This document shows positions 16,836-28,740 of a stretch of 64,000 nt of DNA, piece by piece (the first letter of the stretch is position 1; every line of letters begins with the position of its first letter). A model generated the notes under the pieces. The model was not told the DNA's origin. It saw nothing but the letters and a program-made list of their open reading frames with translations, and made no database searches. The stretch lies in assembly GCF_010119195.1 (NCBI RefSeq), contig NZ_WRXL01000003.1, positions 62,001 through 126,000 on the forward strand, given 5' to 3'. The stretch comes from Haloarcula salina. GTDB lineage: Archaea; Halobacteriota; Halobacteria; Halobacteriales; Haloarculaceae. The position numbers and the translations under genes were made by a program.

Positions 16836-16840
16836 AAAAA
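16836..16840 (-). terminator. T-run terminator after rps7
   Basis: Five T on the minus strand lie 25 bases past the rps7 stop, and another T5 run comes about 35 bases further. It suggests that rps12-rps7 transcription ends before the DUF4177-like gene. Confidence 0.45.
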
Positions 16841-16864
16841 GACCGAGACAGACAGTCGCGTAGA

Positions 16865-17479
16865 TTAGCGAGCGGCGGCCGCGACGCGCTCTTTCTCTTC
16901 TTTCTGGTTGACGGCGTAGGTCTGGACGTCGTCGTTCGCGGCGCCGACGAGCTGCTGGGCGAGCGCCTCGGCGGCGCTCGTGGTGGTCTTGAACGAGCCA
17001 CCGTAGACGCCCTCGGCGAGGAACTTCAGGGCCTGGTCGACGCGGCGCTGGGGCGCGACGTCGACGGCCTTCGGGACGGAGATGCCACCGTACTTCAGGC
17101 GGACGGTCTCCTCTCGGGGAGCGCTGTTCTCGACGGCGCTGACGAGCACCTGAATCGGGTTCTCCTCGGTGCGCTCGTGGACGATCTCGAACGCCTCGGT
17201 GACGATCGAGGTCGCGAGCTGCTTCTTGCCCGTGTTCTCGTCGGTCTGCATCAGGCGGTTGATGAGCCGCTCGACGATGCTGATCTCGCTCTTCTGGAAC
17301 TGCTTGTCGGCGTGGCGGCCCATCGTGTGCGCGATGGGCGTCACGGTGATGTAGCGCTCCGTGGAGGGGTCGCGGTACTCGATGTCCGTGATCTCCCACT
17401 CGCCGAACAGCTTGGCGCGGGCCGTCTCGGACTCGCCTTCGTCGGCCTGCTCGGCCTCGGATGTGTCTTCGGCACTCAT
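16865..17479 (-). CDS. rps7: 30S ribosomal protein S7 (uS7)
   Basis: A 204-residue archaeal uS7, longer than bacterial S7 because of an acidic N-terminal extension of about 20 residues. Core motifs include HTMGRHADKQFQKSEISIVERLINRLM, NPIQVLVSAVENSAPREE, and DVAPQRRVDQALKFLAEG. The C-terminal AVNQKEEKERVAAAAR contacts 16S rRNA in the head. It lies 2 bases downstream of rps12 and shares its transcript. A T-run follows at 16836-16840. Confidence 0.97.
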   Translation of the reverse strand: MSAEDTSEAEQADEGESETARAKLFGEWEITDIEYRDPSTERYITVTPIAHTMGRHADKQFQKSEISIVERLINRLMQTDENTGKKQLATSIVTEAFEIVHERTEENPIQVLVSAVENSAPREETVRLKYGGISVPKAVDVAPQRRVDQALKFLAEGVYGGSFKTTTSAAEALAQQLVGAANDDVQTYAVNQKEEKERVAAAAR

Positions 17480-17481
17480 GG

Positions 17482-17910
17482 TTATCGGACGGGCTTCTCC
17501 GCGTTCCCGCGGACGAGTTCGATCATGGAGACGCCGTTGACCTTCTCGACCTTGTAGTTGACGCCGGAGAGGTCGCCCATCGCGCGACCCTTCGCGCCGC
17601 CGATCCCGGCGATGGTGACCTCGTCGTGCTCGTCGATGAACGAAATCGCGCCGTCACCGGGACAGAACGCGGTGACCTGCTTGCCGTTCTTGATGAGCTG
17701 GACGCGGACGCATTTCCGGATGGCGGAGTTGGGCTGCTTGGCCTCGATGCCGACCTTCTCCAGTACGATGCCTCGACCCTGGGGCGCCCCTTCGAGCGGG
17801 TCGGACTTCTTGCCCAGCCCGCGCTCGCGGCGCGCGTAATCAGAGTCGGACCACCGGTGTTGCTGGCGGTCCTTCTTGAGTTTGCGCGCGGCGTATTTGC
17901 CGTTTGCCAT
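17482..17910 (-). CDS. rps12: 30S ribosomal protein S12 (uS12)
   Basis: A 142-residue uS12, the decoding-site protein. The conserved segments are [18 protein letters not shown] and [24 protein letters not shown]. It begins [20 protein letters not shown], as in other archaea. It is the first gene of rps12-rps7 and has its own TATA box directly upstream. This matters because the nusA gene that often precedes it is 2.6 kb away, behind an oppositely oriented transducer gene. Confidence 0.98.
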   Translation of the reverse strand: MANGKYAARKLKKDRQQHRWSDSDYARRERGLGKKSDPLEGAPQGRGIVLEKVGIEAKQPNSAIRKCVRVQLIKNGKQVTAFCPGDGAISFIDEHDEVTIAGIGGAKGRAMGDLSGVNYKVEKVNGVSMIELVRGNAEKPVR

Positions 17911-17934
17911 AGTACGCTTCCGTATCCCGCCGAG

Positions 17935-17944
17935 ATACTTAAGA
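17935..17944 (-). promoter_or_regulatory. TATA box for rps12-rps7
   Basis: The minus strand reads TCTTAAGTAT, centred about 30 bases ahead of the rps12 ATG, so the transcript should be leaderless. Confidence 0.55.
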
Positions 17945-18107
17945 CTCCTCTTTTGTATCCGGGCGCGACAGCCGGCGTGTGTGGCGTTCTATGCCATAGC
18001 AGGACGGGTTCGGACCGGAGATCCGTACATGATTAGTTTTGATAATGAGGGAGGGAGGTTTATGAGCGCGGTAGAGAGATGGACCGATAGCTATTTCCCT
18101 AGAAGAT

Positions 18108-20510
18108 ATGAAAGCTACAAGAATTCTCCCCGCGGCGGTACGGAAAAGTTACCTCCGGAAGTTCGGTCTCGCCGTCGTCGTCATCGCGCTCGTCGTCAGT
18201 AGCGCGGGGTTGGTGGCAGGGGACGCCATTGGGAACGACCTGACTGAACAGCGACTGAACGAGCTGGAAACGACGACCCAGCAGGAGGCGAACACGATGG
18301 AGGGGTGGATCGAACAGTCTCGACGGACGACCCGTCTTCTGTCGAACCACTATCAAGTGAGTAGCGCGTCGTCGACACAGGCCATGCGCGCGTTCCAAGC
18401 CTCCGAGCGTCGCATCGGCGGTGCGCTCCACATGATCGCGTTCGTGGACAGTTCGACGGGGACCATCGAGGTGTCGACGAACGAGACCTATCAGGGACGG
18501 ACGCTCGAAGACATGGGCATCGAGTGGCGAACCAGCAGCGGGACGCTGTTGTTGAGCGGAGAGGACGCGGTCTCGCAGTCGCGCGTGTTCGAGGAGAACG
18601 GGACGCACTACATCGCGTTCATCAGCAACGTCCCCCGGACGAGTTCCCGGGCGCTGCTCCTCTACGACGTGAGCAAGCGGTCCCAGACCTTCGAGAACTC
18701 GATCGACGGAGGCGAGACCCACGTCATCGAGTACGATAACGACGGCAACGAAGTGATCTTCGCCGACAACACCTCGCGAATCTTCGACCGCTACGACAGC
18801 GCGATCGAACAGCAGGTGACGGACCGGGGGGCCGACAGGATGACCGGCACGCTACAGGCCAACGGCGAAGTGTGGGGCTACGCGAAGATCCAGGGGATGA
18901 ACTGGGTCGTCGTCAAGCGCGCCCCTGTCGAGAGCGCGTACGCGCTCCGCGATACGGTCCAGACTGACATCTTCGCGCTCATCGGTCTGGCGCTGCTCAG
19001 CTTCCTGGCGTTCGGCGCCTTCGTGGGCCGTGACATCCGCAATTCGCTCACGTCTGTCGCATCGAGCGCCGAGGCCCTCGCCCGGGGCGAACTGGACGAC
19101 CGCGGAGAGAACAGCGAGCGGATCGACGAGATCGGCCAGGTGCAGGACGCCTTCGTCGACATCCAGTCCTACCTCGGGACCGTCGCCGCGCAGGCCGACG
19201 CGCTCGCGGCGCAGTCCTTCGACGACCCCGTGCTCGACGAGGACGTGCCCGGCCGACTCGGCGAGTCCCTCGAAGAGATGCGGGCGGACCTCCAGCAGTT
19301 CATCGACGAGATCGAGACGGCGAAGACGGACGCCGAGACGGCCCAGCGGGAAGCCGAGCAACTGGCCGAATCGCTCGAGCGGCAGGCCGAGGAGTTCTCG
19401 GCCGTGATGCAACAGGCCGCCGACGGCGACCTCACCCAGCGCCTCGACGCCGACGCCGACAACGACGCGATGGCCTCGATCGCCGCCGCCTTCAACGACA
19501 TGCTCGCCCAGCTCGGCCAGACCGTCGTCCACATCCGCGAGTTCGCCGACGACGTCGACGGCTCCGCCGACCAGATCACGGCGAGTGCCGCCGAGGTCCG
19601 CGACGCCAGCGAAGAGGTCAGCCAGTCAGTCCAGGAGATCGCCGACGGCGCCGAGACCCAGTACGAGAACATCCAGGAGACGGCCGAGGAGATGTCCGAC
19701 CTCTCGGCGACCATCGAGGAGGTCGCCGCGCAGGCCGACGAGGTCGCGTCCACCTCAGACGAGGCCGCCGACATCGGCGAGACGGGTAGTGAACGGGCGT
19801 CGGAGGCCGCCGAGGTGATGGGCGACATCGAGGAGCGCGCCGACGCGACCATCGACCGCGTCGAGTCCCTCGACGAGGAGATGACCGAAATCGGCGAGAT
19901 CGTCGACCTCATCGACGACATCGCCGAGCAGACCAACATGCTCGCACTGAACGCCTCCATCGAGGCCGCGCGCGCTGGCGAGGCCGGCGAGGGCTTCGGC
20001 GTCGTCGCCGACGAGATCAAGACCCTCGCACAGGAGACCACCGAGGCCACCGAGGAGATCTCGACGGTCATCGAGGACGTGCAGGACACCACCGGCGAGG
20101 CCGTCGACGACATCCAGGAGATGGGCGACTCGGTCACCGAGGGCATCGACACCGTCGACGACGCCATCGAGTCCCTCGAAGCCATCGTCACCCGCGTCGA
20201 GGACGTCAACGACGGCATCCAGTCCATCAGCGACGCCACCGACGAACAGGCCGCCTCGACCGAGGAGACGGTCGCGATGATGGACGAGGTCGGCACAATC
20301 AGCGAGGAGTCGGCCAGCCAGGCGGAAGGCGTCGCGGCCGCGGCCGAGGAACAGACCGCCACCATCAACGAGGTGACGGGCAGCATCGACGCCCTCTCAG
20401 AACAGGCCGGCGACCTCACCGAGCTCCTGCAGACGTTCGACGTGCAGTCGGACGGGGTCCACGGGGACACCGACGTCTACGACGCCGAGCGCTCGCACAC
20501 GGACGACTGA
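18108..20510 (+). CDS. Halobacterial transducer (methyl-accepting chemotaxis protein)
   Basis: An 800-residue membrane transducer. Membrane segment 1 is about 19-41. An extracellular sensor of roughly 245 residues follows, of dCache-like size and strand pattern, with [22 protein letters not shown]. Membrane segment 2 is about 285-308, then a HAMP domain and a second HAMP-like segment. A long helical signalling domain carries the hairpin tip [31 protein letters not shown]. The tail SHTDD lacks a CheR-docking pentapeptide. The ligand is unknown. The gene stands alone, against the direction of the surrounding rpo/str genes and between nusA and rps12. Its upstream 100 bases are AT-rich and include a purine-rich run just ahead of 18060. 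Confidence 0.95.
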   Translation: MKATRILPAAVRKSYLRKFGLAVVVIALVVSSAGLVAGDAIGNDLTEQRLNELETTTQQEANTMEGWIEQSRRTTRLLSNHYQVSSASSTQAMRAFQASERRIGGALHMIAFVDSSTGTIEVSTNETYQGRTLEDMGIEWRTSSGTLLLSGEDAVSQSRVFEENGTHYIAFISNVPRTSSRALLLYDVSKRSQTFENSIDGGETHVIEYDNDGNEVIFADNTSRIFDRYDSAIEQQVTDRGADRMTGTLQANGEVWGYAKIQGMNWVVVKRAPVESAYALRDTVQTDIFALIGLALLSFLAFGAFVGRDIRNSLTSVASSAEALARGELDDRGENSERIDEIGQVQDAFVDIQSYLGTVAAQADALAAQSFDDPVLDEDVPGRLGESLEEMRADLQQFIDEIETAKTDAETAQREAEQLAESLERQAEEFSAVMQQAADGDLTQRLDADADNDAMASIAAAFNDMLAQLGQTVVHIREFADDVDGSADQITASAAEVRDASEEVSQSVQEIADGAETQYENIQETAEEMSDLSATIEEVAAQADEVASTSDEAADIGETGSERASEAAEVMGDIEERADATIDRVESLDEEMTEIGEIVDLIDDIAEQTNMLALNASIEAARAGEAGEGFGVVADEIKTLAQETTEATEEISTVIEDVQDTTGEAVDDIQEMGDSVTEGIDTVDDAIESLEAIVTRVEDVNDGIQSISDATDEQAASTEETVAMMDEVGTISEESASQAEGVAAAAEEQTATINEVTGSIDALSEQAGDLTELLQTFDVQSDGVHGDTDVYDAERSHTDD

Positions 20511-20526
20511 AAAGAGACGACCCCGT

Positions 20527-20952
20527 TCAGGTCAGTTCGATGTCGTCGATGCCGAAGTGACGCTTCGCGAGGGTCCGCGCGGCGTCGATGTTGCGCCCGT
20601 CGCTCCCGATGGCCGCGCCGCGGTCGGCCTGTGCCACCTCGACGTAGGCGACGGTGTCGCCGTTCTCCGAGACGGTGACGTTGTACACCGCGGCCGGCGC
20701 GAGCGCGTTGGCCACGAAGTCCGCGGCCGTCTCGGCGGCCTCGACGAGCTTCACGTCGCGACCGATGGCCTCCTCGACACGCTCGACGGTCTGGCCGCCC
20801 GGGCCGATGGCGTCGGCCATCTGACCGCGCTTGACCATGTACACCACCTGCTCGTGGTCCTCGTCGACGACGCAGTCCCGGACGGTGACGCCTGCCTCGT
20901 CCTCGAAGAGGGCGACCAGTCGGCGCGCTTCGTCCGAGAGTTCGACCCGCAT
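20527..20952 (-). CDS. nusA: Archaeal NusA-like transcription factor
   Basis: A 141-residue two-KH-domain protein, the short archaeal form of NusA without S1 or acidic domains. The motifs are GQMADAIGPGGQTVERVEE (first KH, Gly-x-x-Gly loop) and GAAIGSDGRNIDAARTLAKRHF (second KH). It binds RNA and is thought to modulate elongation or termination. Its ATG overlaps the rpoA2 stop by one base (TGATG), so it is translationally coupled to the polymerase operon as in most archaea. The end faces the transducer gene with a 16-base gap. Confidence 0.95.
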   Translation of the reverse strand: MRVELSDEARRLVALFEDEAGVTVRDCVVDEDHEQVVYMVKRGQMADAIGPGGQTVERVEEAIGRDVKLVEAAETAADFVANALAPAAVYNVTVSENGDTVAYVEVAQADRGAAIGSDGRNIDAARTLAKRHFGIDDIELT

Positions 20953-22139
20953 CAGTCCTGCGTCGTCCCCATGCGGAGGTCCACGTCGCCGGTGCCGAGC
21001 TTGATCGGCTTGCCGACGATGACGTTCTCGGTGACGCCGTCCAGTTCGTCGACCTCGCCGTGGATGGCGGCGTCGAGCAGGTGGTTCACTGTGACCTCGA
21101 ACGCCGCGCGGGCGAGCACGGAGTCTTTCGACCCGCTGATCCCGTGGCGGCCGATGGACTCGATGGTCCCCTCGTTGGTCATGATGTCGGCGACCAGCAT
21201 CAGGTGCCGGACGTTCACGTCGTCGAGACCCTGCTCCTCGAGCGTGTTCATCGTCTCGTTGATGAGCGTCTCGCGGGCCGCCTCGACGCCGAGGCTCCGG
21301 TAGATCTCGTGGATGTTGTTACACGTGGTCCGGGAGGCGTCGACGCCCTCGATGTCGAGGACCTCGCCGAAGTCCGAGCCCTCGGTGTAGAGGACGAACT
21401 CCTCGCCGTTGTCGGTCTCTTCCTTGCGGATGACGACGCGAGTGATCTCCTCGATGCCCTTGAACACGATCTCGCGCAGCTCCTCGACCAGCTGCAGCAG
21501 GTCGCGGTAGCTGGGCTCTTCCGGGCCGAACTCGATGACCGTTCCGACCTGTCGGGCGGAGACGCCGAGGTTCGACTCGATGGTCTCGGCGATTTCCTCG
21601 GCGATGGCGTCGGTGTCGTCGACGGTTGGCCACCGTTCGAGCAGGGTGTCCTCGTTGAGGTCGATCTCGACGAGCATGTCCGCGACGTTCGTCGAGATGT
21701 CGCCGAGCGCGAGGATGCGCGTCGCCTCGATCTTCCAGACGACCTCGTGGGCGCGCTCGCGGTCCTCGGCGTACTCCTCGTCCAGGTGGACCGTCATCAT
21801 CGGCGTGTCGGGCGTCTTCCGGGCGTCCACCAGCTCGATGAGCCGGGGCAGTCCCTGGGTCACGTCGATCTCGGCGACCCCCGCGTAGTGGAACGTGTTC
21901 ATCGTCATCTGCGTTCCCGGTTCGCCGATGGACTGGGCCGACACCGTCCCGACGGGGTCGAGCGGGTCGACGCGAGTGTCCATGTATCGGGACTCGACGG
22001 CCTTCGCGATGCGGTCGGCGTCCTCGACGCCGACGCCGCGCGCTTCGACGGTGCTGTACACCTCGTCTTTCAGCCGTCGCGGGAGATCGGTGTCCTCGAC
22101 GACGGCCTCGATGTCTGCTGAAACGTCTCGTGCTGTCAT
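20952..22139 (-). CDS. rpoA2: RNA polymerase subunit A'' (Rpo1C)
   Basis: The 395-residue C-terminal third of the largest RNA polymerase subunit, encoded separately in archaea. It starts within the region corresponding to the bridge helix and trigger loop: [41 protein letters not shown] is the trigger-loop segment. Also visible are [24 protein letters not shown] and [17 protein letters not shown] of the jaw and C-terminal clamp. It lies 2 bases after rpoA1 and is coupled to nusA downstream. Confidence 0.98.
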   Translation of the reverse strand: MTARDVSADIEAVVEDTDLPRRLKDEVYSTVEARGVGVEDADRIAKAVESRYMDTRVDPLDPVGTVSAQSIGEPGTQMTMNTFHYAGVAEIDVTQGLPRLIELVDARKTPDTPMMTVHLDEEYAEDRERAHEVVWKIEATRILALGDISTNVADMLVEIDLNEDTLLERWPTVDDTDAIAEEIAETIESNLGVSARQVGTVIEFGPEEPSYRDLLQLVEELREIVFKGIEEITRVVIRKEETDNGEEFVLYTEGSDFGEVLDIEGVDASRTTCNNIHEIYRSLGVEAARETLINETMNTLEEQGLDDVNVRHLMLVADIMTNEGTIESIGRHGISGSKDSVLARAAFEVTVNHLLDAAIHGEVDELDGVTENVIVGKPIKLGTGDVDLRMGTTQD

Positions 22140-22141
22140 GG

Positions 22142-25051
22142 TTAGTCGTCACCCTCCGCCATCCACCAGTCGTCGGCGTGTTCCGAGAGGTTGGTCCGCT
22201 CGGTTCGCGTCCCGAGGAAGCTCTCTTTCTGTTTCTCGCTCTCGAACTCCTCGTTGAGGACGCTGTCGGCGATCTGTTCGACGTCGACGGCCGGCTCGTC
22301 CTGGTTCGAGGACACGTCGACCGGCGAGGTGCCGTCCTCGCCGAACTCGAACTGGACGATGGTGTCCGAGGTGTCCCGGACGGTGCCGTCGTACTGCGTC
22401 TCCAGTTCGGAGAGCGCGTTGATGAGGCGGCGCTGGAGGTACCCGGACTTGGAGGTCCGGACGGCCGTGTCGACCAGCCCCTCGCGGCCACCCATCGCGT
22501 GGAAGAAGAACTCCTTGGGCGAGAGCCCGGAGCGGTAGGAGGCCTCCACGAAGCCGTGGGCGTCCGCCGAGAGGTCGCCCTCCTCGAAGTGCGAGAGGGT
22601 GCGGTTCTCGTAGCCGCGGTTGATGCGCTCGCCGCGGACCGCCTGCTGGCCGACGCAGCCGGCCATCTGGGTCAGGTTCAGCATCGACCCACGCGCGCCG
22701 GACTCGGCCATGATGACGGCCGGATTGTCGCTGCCGAAGTGGTCCTCGGCGATGTCACCGGCGGAGTCGCGGGCCTTGCCGAGCGTCTGCATGATCTTCA
22801 TCTCCAGCGTCTCGTCGACGGTCCGACCCGGCAGGGATTCGAGGTCGCCGCGCTCGTAGGTCTCGATGAGTTCCTCGACGCGGTCGTAGGCGCTGTCGAT
22901 AGCGTCGTTGATCTGCTCTTCGGCCTCGTCCGGGATGGACTCGTCGTCGATCCCGATGGAGAACCCGAAGTGCATGATCGAACGCATCGCCAGCGCAGAG
23001 ACCTCGTTGACGAGGATGCGGGCGCGGGTCCGCGAGTAGTCCTTGGCGATGGTGTCGACGATCTCGCCGCCGAACGCGCCGACGGCGTCCTCGTCGATGG
23101 TCCCCTCGGTCATCTGGCCGTCCTCGACGACGACGGTGTCGCCGGCCGAAGACGTGAACTCGAGGTTCAGGTCGTCGGGCAGCAGCTCGGAGAACAGCGA
23201 GCGCCCGGTCCAGTACTCCTGGTCGGCGTCGTCGACGCCGTCGGGCTCGGGGAGTTCGTCGATTCGGGTCGCCCGCAGCAGGTCGAGCGCCTGCGTCTCG
23301 TTGAATTTCGGATTCGTGTGGGTCAGCAGGTACGTCCCGCTGATGTGGTCCTGAATCGCGCCGATGATGTTCTCACCGAAGCGCGGCGAGAGCATCTGTT
23401 CCTGCACGCGCATGAGGACGCGCGCCTCCGCGCGTGCCTCCTCGTTCTGCAGGGCGTGCATGTTCATCTCGTCGCCGTCGAAGTCGGCGTTGTACGGCGG
23501 GCAGACCGTCGTGTTCAGCCGGAACGTCTTGTACGGCATCACGACGACCTCGTGGGCCATGATGGACATCCGGTGCAGCGACGGCTGTCGGTTGAAGATG
23601 ATGATGTCGCCGTCCACGAGGTGCCGGGAGACCTCCCAGGTCGGCTCGACCTTCTCGGCCAGTTCCTCGCAGTTCTTCTCGGTGACCTTCAGGCGGCGGC
23701 CGTCAGGGCGCTTGACGTAGTTCGCGCCGGGGTGTGCCTCGGGTCCGTTGGAGACGTACCGTCGCGCCTCTTCGAGGTTGCGCTCGGTGACGTTCATCGT
23801 CTGCGTCATCTCCTTTGCGACCCGGTCGGGGACGCCGACCTCGTTGAGCGAGAGCGTCGGGTCCGGCGAGATGACGGTCCGGGCGGAGAAGTTCACGCGC
23901 TTCCCGGACAGCGACCCGCGGAAGCGCCCCTCCTTGCCCTTCAGGCGCTGGGAGAGGGTCTTGAGCGGCCGGCCGGAGCGGTGGCGCGCCGGCGGCGTGC
24001 CCGAGATCTCGTTGTCCATGAAGGTGGTGACGTGGTACTGGAGCAGCTCCCAGAGGTCCTCGATAATCAGCTGTGGCGCACCGGCCTCGCGGTTCTCCAT
24101 GAACCGCTGATTGATGCGGATGATGTCCACGAGCTTGTGGGTCAGGTCGTCCTCGGAGCGCTGGCCGTTGTCGAGCGTGATCGAGGGGCGTGCGGTGACC
24201 GGCGGCACCGGCAGGACCGTCAGGATCATCCACTCCGGCCGGGATCGGGCGGGGTTCATGCCGAGCACCTCGATGTCCTCGTCCGGGATGTCCTCGAACC
24301 AGTCCCGGATGTCGCTCGGCATCAGCTTGTTCATGTCCTCCTCGGTGAGGTCGACGGACAGGGCCTTCTCCAGGGCCCGGCGGTCCTCCTGTCGCGGGCG
24401 GAACTCGCCGCTCAGGATCTCCTGGACGCGACCGCTGTCGATGCCGGTCTCGTCGGAGAGGTCGATCGGCGAGATCGGGTCTTCGGCCTCCTCCATCGCC
24501 TCCGCGATCCGCTCGGGGTAGTCCGAGGCCAGCACGTCCTGGACCTCGTAGTACGTGGTCGGCTTCTCGTGTTTGATGTCGTACTGCTTCTCGCCGCAGA
24601 ACGGACAGCGGTCCTTCTTTCGGGCCTGCCGGATGGCGGCCTTCGTCACGTCGTTCAAGTCGCGGCCGAGGTCGCGCGTCCGCTGGAGGCGGTCCGCGAA
24701 CTCCTCGCGCTCGTGCTCGTCGAGACAGAGCCGGGAGCACTCCCGGCAGGTGCCGCGCAGGAGTCGGCGGATGAGCTTCGCGAAGCCGACGTGGATGACC
24801 GGCGCGGCCAGTTCGATGTGGCCGAAGTGGCCGTTACAGGACCCGCTGTGCTTGCCGCAGGTCTTGCACTCCAGTCCGGGGTCGATGACGCCCAGTCGCG
24901 GGTCCATCAGCCCCATGTCGATGGGGAAGCCGTCGTCGTCGTACGTATCGGCCGTGATGACCTTCGTCGCCGACATCTCGCGGTACTCCTCGGGGTCCAT
25001 CAGCCCGAAGCTGAGCTGGCCGATCTCCTGTGGTGTCTGTTGTGAGCTCAT
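22142..25051 (-). CDS. rpoA1: RNA polymerase subunit A' (Rpo1N)
   Basis: A 969-residue catalytic subunit. The start at 25051 ([20 protein letters not shown]) overlaps the end of rpoB1 by 4 bases; an upstream in-frame codon would add 63 unconserved residues. The zinc-binding clamp is [17 protein letters not shown], with a second CxxC pair in CRECSRLC. The active-site magnesium loop is [12 protein letters not shown]. The family segments [20 protein letters not shown] and [11 protein letters not shown] are present. I see no intein or internal frameshift. Confidence 0.98.
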   Translation of the reverse strand: MSSQQTPQEIGQLSFGLMDPEEYREMSATKVITADTYDDDGFPIDMGLMDPRLGVIDPGLECKTCGKHSGSCNGHFGHIELAAPVIHVGFAKLIRRLLRGTCRECSRLCLDEHEREEFADRLQRTRDLGRDLNDVTKAAIRQARKKDRCPFCGEKQYDIKHEKPTTYYEVQDVLASDYPERIAEAMEEAEDPISPIDLSDETGIDSGRVQEILSGEFRPRQEDRRALEKALSVDLTEEDMNKLMPSDIRDWFEDIPDEDIEVLGMNPARSRPEWMILTVLPVPPVTARPSITLDNGQRSEDDLTHKLVDIIRINQRFMENREAGAPQLIIEDLWELLQYHVTTFMDNEISGTPPARHRSGRPLKTLSQRLKGKEGRFRGSLSGKRVNFSARTVISPDPTLSLNEVGVPDRVAKEMTQTMNVTERNLEEARRYVSNGPEAHPGANYVKRPDGRRLKVTEKNCEELAEKVEPTWEVSRHLVDGDIIIFNRQPSLHRMSIMAHEVVVMPYKTFRLNTTVCPPYNADFDGDEMNMHALQNEEARAEARVLMRVQEQMLSPRFGENIIGAIQDHISGTYLLTHTNPKFNETQALDLLRATRIDELPEPDGVDDADQEYWTGRSLFSELLPDDLNLEFTSSAGDTVVVEDGQMTEGTIDEDAVGAFGGEIVDTIAKDYSRTRARILVNEVSALAMRSIMHFGFSIGIDDESIPDEAEEQINDAIDSAYDRVEELIETYERGDLESLPGRTVDETLEMKIMQTLGKARDSAGDIAEDHFGSDNPAVIMAESGARGSMLNLTQMAGCVGQQAVRGERINRGYENRTLSHFEEGDLSADAHGFVEASYRSGLSPKEFFFHAMGGREGLVDTAVRTSKSGYLQRRLINALSELETQYDGTVRDTSDTIVQFEFGEDGTSPVDVSSNQDEPAVDVEQIADSVLNEEFESEKQKESFLGTRTERTNLSEHADDWWMAEGDD

Positions 25052-26874
25052 ACGGCGTCCTCCAGTTCGATCCGCGGGGCGATTCCGAGCGCCTTCATCT
25101 CGTCGAGCAGGAGCTTGAACGCGTAGGACATCTCGACCTCGTGGATGTCGGTCTCCTCCTCGCAGTTCGGACAGTAGACGCGCCGTTGCTCGACGTTCTC
25201 GACGGCGGTCATGCCGCACTTCCCGCAGACATTGATCCACTCGCGGTCGGACTCGTCGAGCAGGCGCTCTTTGAGCGCCATCGCCGCGCCGTGCCCGATG
25301 AGCACGTCGCGTTCCATCTCACCGACGCGCAGGCCGCCCTCGCGGGCGCGACCCTCGGTGGGCTGGCGGGTGAGGACCTGCACCGGCCCGCGCGAGCGGG
25401 CGTGCAGCTTGTTCGAGACCATGTGGTACAGCTTCTGGTAGAAGATGTCGCCGACGAAGATGTCCGCCTCGATCTTCTCGCCGGTGACGCCGGAGTACAT
25501 CGTCTCCTTGCCGCTGGAGTCGAAGCCGTGTTCCTCCAGCGAGTTCCGGAGTTCGTCCTCGTCCTCGCCGGTGAAGGCGGTGCCGTCGACGCGGCGGCCC
25601 TCGAGCGCGCCGACCTTCCCGCCGATCATCTCGAGGATGTGGCCGACGGTCATGCGCGAGGGGAGCGCGTGGGGGTTGATGACGAGGTCCGGGACGACGC
25701 CCTCCTCGGTGAAGGGCATGTCCTCCTGGGGCGCGATGTGGCCGACGACCCCTTTCTGGCCGTGGCGGCTGGCGAACTTGTCCCCGAGTTCGGGGATTCG
25801 CTCGTCGCGCACCGAGACCTTCGAGAGCTTCGAGCCGTCCTCGCCCTCCATCAGCGTCACCGTGTCGACGACGCCGGATTCGCCCGAGCGCATCGTGACG
25901 CTCGTCTCGCGGCGCTTCTGTGGGGAGAGCCCGCCCATGTCGTCGGGCTCTTCGAGGAACCGCGGCGGGCTGGTCTTCCCGAGCAGGACGGCGTTCTCTC
26001 CGACCTTCGTCTCGGGGTTGACCAGGCCGTCGTCGTCGAGGTGGGTGTAGGCCTCCTCGCCGCGCGCGCCGCGGACCTCGTCGTCGGGCATCTCGAAGCG
26101 GTCTTCCTGTCCGCCGGGGTAGCGGCGCTCCTCGCCCTCGTAGGTGCGGAAGAAGTGCGAGCGGGCGAGCGCGCGGTCGACCGACCCCTGGTTCATGACG
26201 AGTGCGTCCTCGATGTTGAACCCCTCGTAGCTCATGACGGCGACGACGAAGTTCTGTGCCGCGGGGCGGTCGTCGTAGCCGATCTGCTCGGTGGTCTGGG
26301 TCTTGACCATCGAGAGCTGGGGGTAGTGCAGCAGGTGCTGGCGCGTGTCCGGGCGGATTCGGTAGTTCGCGCTCGGCAGGCCCAGCGACTGCTTGATCAT
26401 CCCCGATCCCATCGTAATCCGCGGCGAGGCGTTGTGCTCGGGGTAGGGAATCATCCCCGCGCCGATACCGAACATCAGCTGCGGGTCGACTTCGAGGTGG
26501 GTGTGGTTGTCGGTGAGTTCGTCTTCGCTGACGCCGACGAGGATGTCCTCCTCTTCCTCGGCGTCGATGAACTCGACGAGACCGCGCTCGACGAGTTCCT
26601 CGAACTCCAGTTCGCCGGCTTTGACCTGTTCGATCTCCTCGTCGGTGATGAGCGGGTCGCCGTCCTCGACGACGAGCAGCGGGCGGCGGGCCCGGCCGGC
26701 GTCGGCGTTGATGATGACCTCCTCGGTCCGGTCCTTGACGGAGACGTTCACCATCTGGGAGACGTCTCCGCGGCGTCGGGCCTGTCGGACCTGTTCTGCG
26801 AGCTGTTCGGGGTCGGGGTGTGTCCCGACCAGGCTACCGTTTACGTATACTTTGGCTTCGCGTCCCTGACTCAT
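25048..26874 (-). CDS. rpoB1: RNA polymerase subunit B' (Rpo2C)
   Basis: The 608-residue C-terminal half of the second-largest subunit. Landmarks are [33 protein letters not shown] near the active centre, [33 protein letters not shown] in the hybrid-binding domain, and a C-terminal zinc site CGKCG...CPNC. It starts one base after the rpoB2 stop and overlaps rpoA1 by 4 bases. The split between B'' and B' is normal for haloarchaea and many euryarchaea. Confidence 0.98.
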   Translation of the reverse strand: MSQGREAKVYVNGSLVGTHPDPEQLAEQVRQARRRGDVSQMVNVSVKDRTEEVIINADAGRARRPLLVVEDGDPLITDEEIEQVKAGELEFEELVERGLVEFIDAEEEEDILVGVSEDELTDNHTHLEVDPQLMFGIGAGMIPYPEHNASPRITMGSGMIKQSLGLPSANYRIRPDTRQHLLHYPQLSMVKTQTTEQIGYDDRPAAQNFVVAVMSYEGFNIEDALVMNQGSVDRALARSHFFRTYEGEERRYPGGQEDRFEMPDDEVRGARGEEAYTHLDDDGLVNPETKVGENAVLLGKTSPPRFLEEPDDMGGLSPQKRRETSVTMRSGESGVVDTVTLMEGEDGSKLSKVSVRDERIPELGDKFASRHGQKGVVGHIAPQEDMPFTEEGVVPDLVINPHALPSRMTVGHILEMIGGKVGALEGRRVDGTAFTGEDEDELRNSLEEHGFDSSGKETMYSGVTGEKIEADIFVGDIFYQKLYHMVSNKLHARSRGPVQVLTRQPTEGRAREGGLRVGEMERDVLIGHGAAMALKERLLDESDREWINVCGKCGMTAVENVEQRRVYCPNCEEETDIHEVEMSYAFKLLLDEMKALGIAPRIELEDAV

Positions 26875-26875
26875 G

Positions 26876-28441
26876 TTAATCGTCCGCGGGCTGCTGTTCG
26901 ATCGACTCGATGCCGGGGATGCCCTGGACCCCCATCTCTGCGAGTTCCTGTTTCAGTCGCTGTGCGTCCTCGACGTCCTGTGACAGCTCCATGGCCTGTG
27001 CGAAGTTCTTCACCAGACCGCAGTTCGGTCCCTCCGGCGTCTCGGAGGGACAGATGCGACCCCACTGGGTCGCGTGCAGGTCGCGCGCCTCGAAGTGAGG
27101 CTGCGAGCGCGACAGCGGCGAGCGCAGGCGACGAAGGTGCGAGAGCACCCCCATGAAGTCGGTTCGGTCGACCAGTTGCGAGACACCGGAGCGGCCGCCG
27201 ACCCAGTTCCCCGTCGCGATGGGGTGTTCGAGTCGTTCGGTCAGCACGTCCGACCGCACGACGGTCGAGACGGAGAGCTGGCGGTTCCGCATGTTGGCCC
27301 GTTCGAGCTGGTACTTCACGTCGCGTGCCAGCTTGTTCAGCGCCGTCCGGAACAGGTCGGTCATCAGGTCGCCGCTGACCTTCAGACGCTTGTTCGCGTA
27401 GTGGTCCTTGTCGTCGGATTCGCGGCGGTCCAGCGCCAGCTCGAAGCACGCCTCGGCCATCCGGCAGAGGTAGAACGCCTTGTTGATGCGGACTTCCTCC
27501 TCGTCGACGCCCTCCTCGTGGAGGTGCGGCAGGAGGTAGCGGTCGATGACGTAGTTGGCCCGCTTGAGCTGGTAGTTCTTGCCCTGCCCGGAGGCGACGC
27601 GCTTGCCCAGCGTCTCGATGGCCTCTTCGGTCGTCTGAACCTCGGCCTCCTCCAAGTTCTCCAGCATGAACTTGACGATCTCCGGGTCCTCGCTGACGCG
27701 GTGGACGATCTCCTCGTCGGATTCGAGCCCCAGAGCGCGCACGAGCGTCACGAAGTCGATACTCCCCGAGACGGACGGGAACGAGACCTCCAGCAGGCCG
27801 TCGCGGGTCCGCTCACACAGCACCAGCGCGCGGTAGCCCCGGCGCTGGGAGAACGTCTTCGCCACCTGGACCTCGTCGCCGTACTTCGTGTCGTACTCGG
27901 CGAGAATCTTGTTCGGCGCGAGGTCCTCGCTGGTCATCAGCACCCGCTCGGAGCCGTTGACGCAGAAGTAGCCGCCGGGGTCGGCGGGGTCCTCGCCGAT
28001 GTCGATGAGCTCCTCCTCGCTGAAGCCAGCGATGTTGCACTTGTTCGAGCCGACCATGATCGGCATGCGCCCGATCTTGGTCTCGGTGCGGTCGACGACC
28101 TCCTCGGGTTCCTCCTCGCCACCGCGGACGATGGCCATCTCCATGAACACCGGCGCGGAGTAGGTGATGTTGCGGAGGCGGGCCTCCTGGGGGTACAGCA
28201 GCTCCTCGCTGCCGTCGGCCTCGCGGACCCGCGGGGTGACGACGCGCACGTCGCCCAGTTCGACCCACACCGGTTCCTGTCCCTCTTTGTCACCGATGTC
28301 GGTGTCGATAGTCTCCTTCTCGTCGACGACCTGCTGCATCCCTCTGTCGAGGAACGCGTTGAACGAGCGGAAGTGGTGTTCTGCGAGCCGTTCCTTCGCG
28401 AAGTACTCGCGCGAGATCGCGCGGCGGTCCTGTGTGTCCAT
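26876..28441 (-). CDS. rpoB2: RNA polymerase subunit B'' (Rpo2N)
   Basis: The 521-residue N-terminal half of the second-largest subunit. It includes the protrusion and lobe regions, with [29 protein letters not shown], a fork-region stretch [42 protein letters not shown], and an acidic C-terminal end. It overlaps the rpoH stop by one base and precedes rpoB1 by one base. Expression follows the rpoH promoter. Confidence 0.98.
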   Translation of the reverse strand: MDTQDRRAISREYFAKERLAEHHFRSFNAFLDRGMQQVVDEKETIDTDIGDKEGQEPVWVELGDVRVVTPRVREADGSEELLYPQEARLRNITYSAPVFMEMAIVRGGEEEPEEVVDRTETKIGRMPIMVGSNKCNIAGFSEEELIDIGEDPADPGGYFCVNGSERVLMTSEDLAPNKILAEYDTKYGDEVQVAKTFSQRRGYRALVLCERTRDGLLEVSFPSVSGSIDFVTLVRALGLESDEEIVHRVSEDPEIVKFMLENLEEAEVQTTEEAIETLGKRVASGQGKNYQLKRANYVIDRYLLPHLHEEGVDEEEVRINKAFYLCRMAEACFELALDRRESDDKDHYANKRLKVSGDLMTDLFRTALNKLARDVKYQLERANMRNRQLSVSTVVRSDVLTERLEHPIATGNWVGGRSGVSQLVDRTDFMGVLSHLRRLRSPLSRSQPHFEARDLHATQWGRICPSETPEGPNCGLVKNFAQAMELSQDVEDAQRLKQELAEMGVQGIPGIESIEQQPADD

Positions 28442-28668
28442 TATTCTACCACCAGTCGATAGACAACTGCGGTGTCGGTCGTCCGGGAGTCGCGTTCGAT
28501 CCGAATCACGTCACCGACCTCGGCGTCGTCGGGCAACGCCTTGTCGGTGCGCTTGATCTTCGGAAGGTCCGTCTTTTTGATGTCGTACTCCTCGAGCACT
28601 GCTTCGAGATCTGCCTCGTCGACGACGCTGTGGTCGGGAACGAGGTCGTGTTGACTTACATCTACCAT
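28441..28668 (-). CDS. rpoH: RNA polymerase subunit H (Rpo5)
   Basis: A 75-residue homologue of the C-terminal domain of eukaryotic RPB5, beginning [21 protein letters not shown]. It contains the family motif [27 protein letters not shown]. It is the first gene of rpoH-rpoB2-rpoB1-rpoA1-rpoA2-nusA. A minus-strand TATA box lies about 75 bases upstream, giving a predicted leader of about 50 bases. Confidence 0.97.
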   Translation of the reverse strand: MVDVSQHDLVPDHSVVDEADLEAVLEEYDIKKTDLPKIKRTDKALPDDAEVGDVIRIERDSRTTDTAVVYRLVVE

Positions 28669-28740
28669 GTGTGTGCGTTGGGCCTGCTGCTGGAGAAAGT
28701 GGCTGTCACGAGATACTACAGGCCCATATTGTCGGCCGGC

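Noticed and set aside
22130-25045. A 971-codon open frame on the plus strand
   Set aside because: It lies opposite rpoA1, is Leu/Val/Arg/Asp-rich with no family pattern, and follows from high GC at third positions on the other strand.
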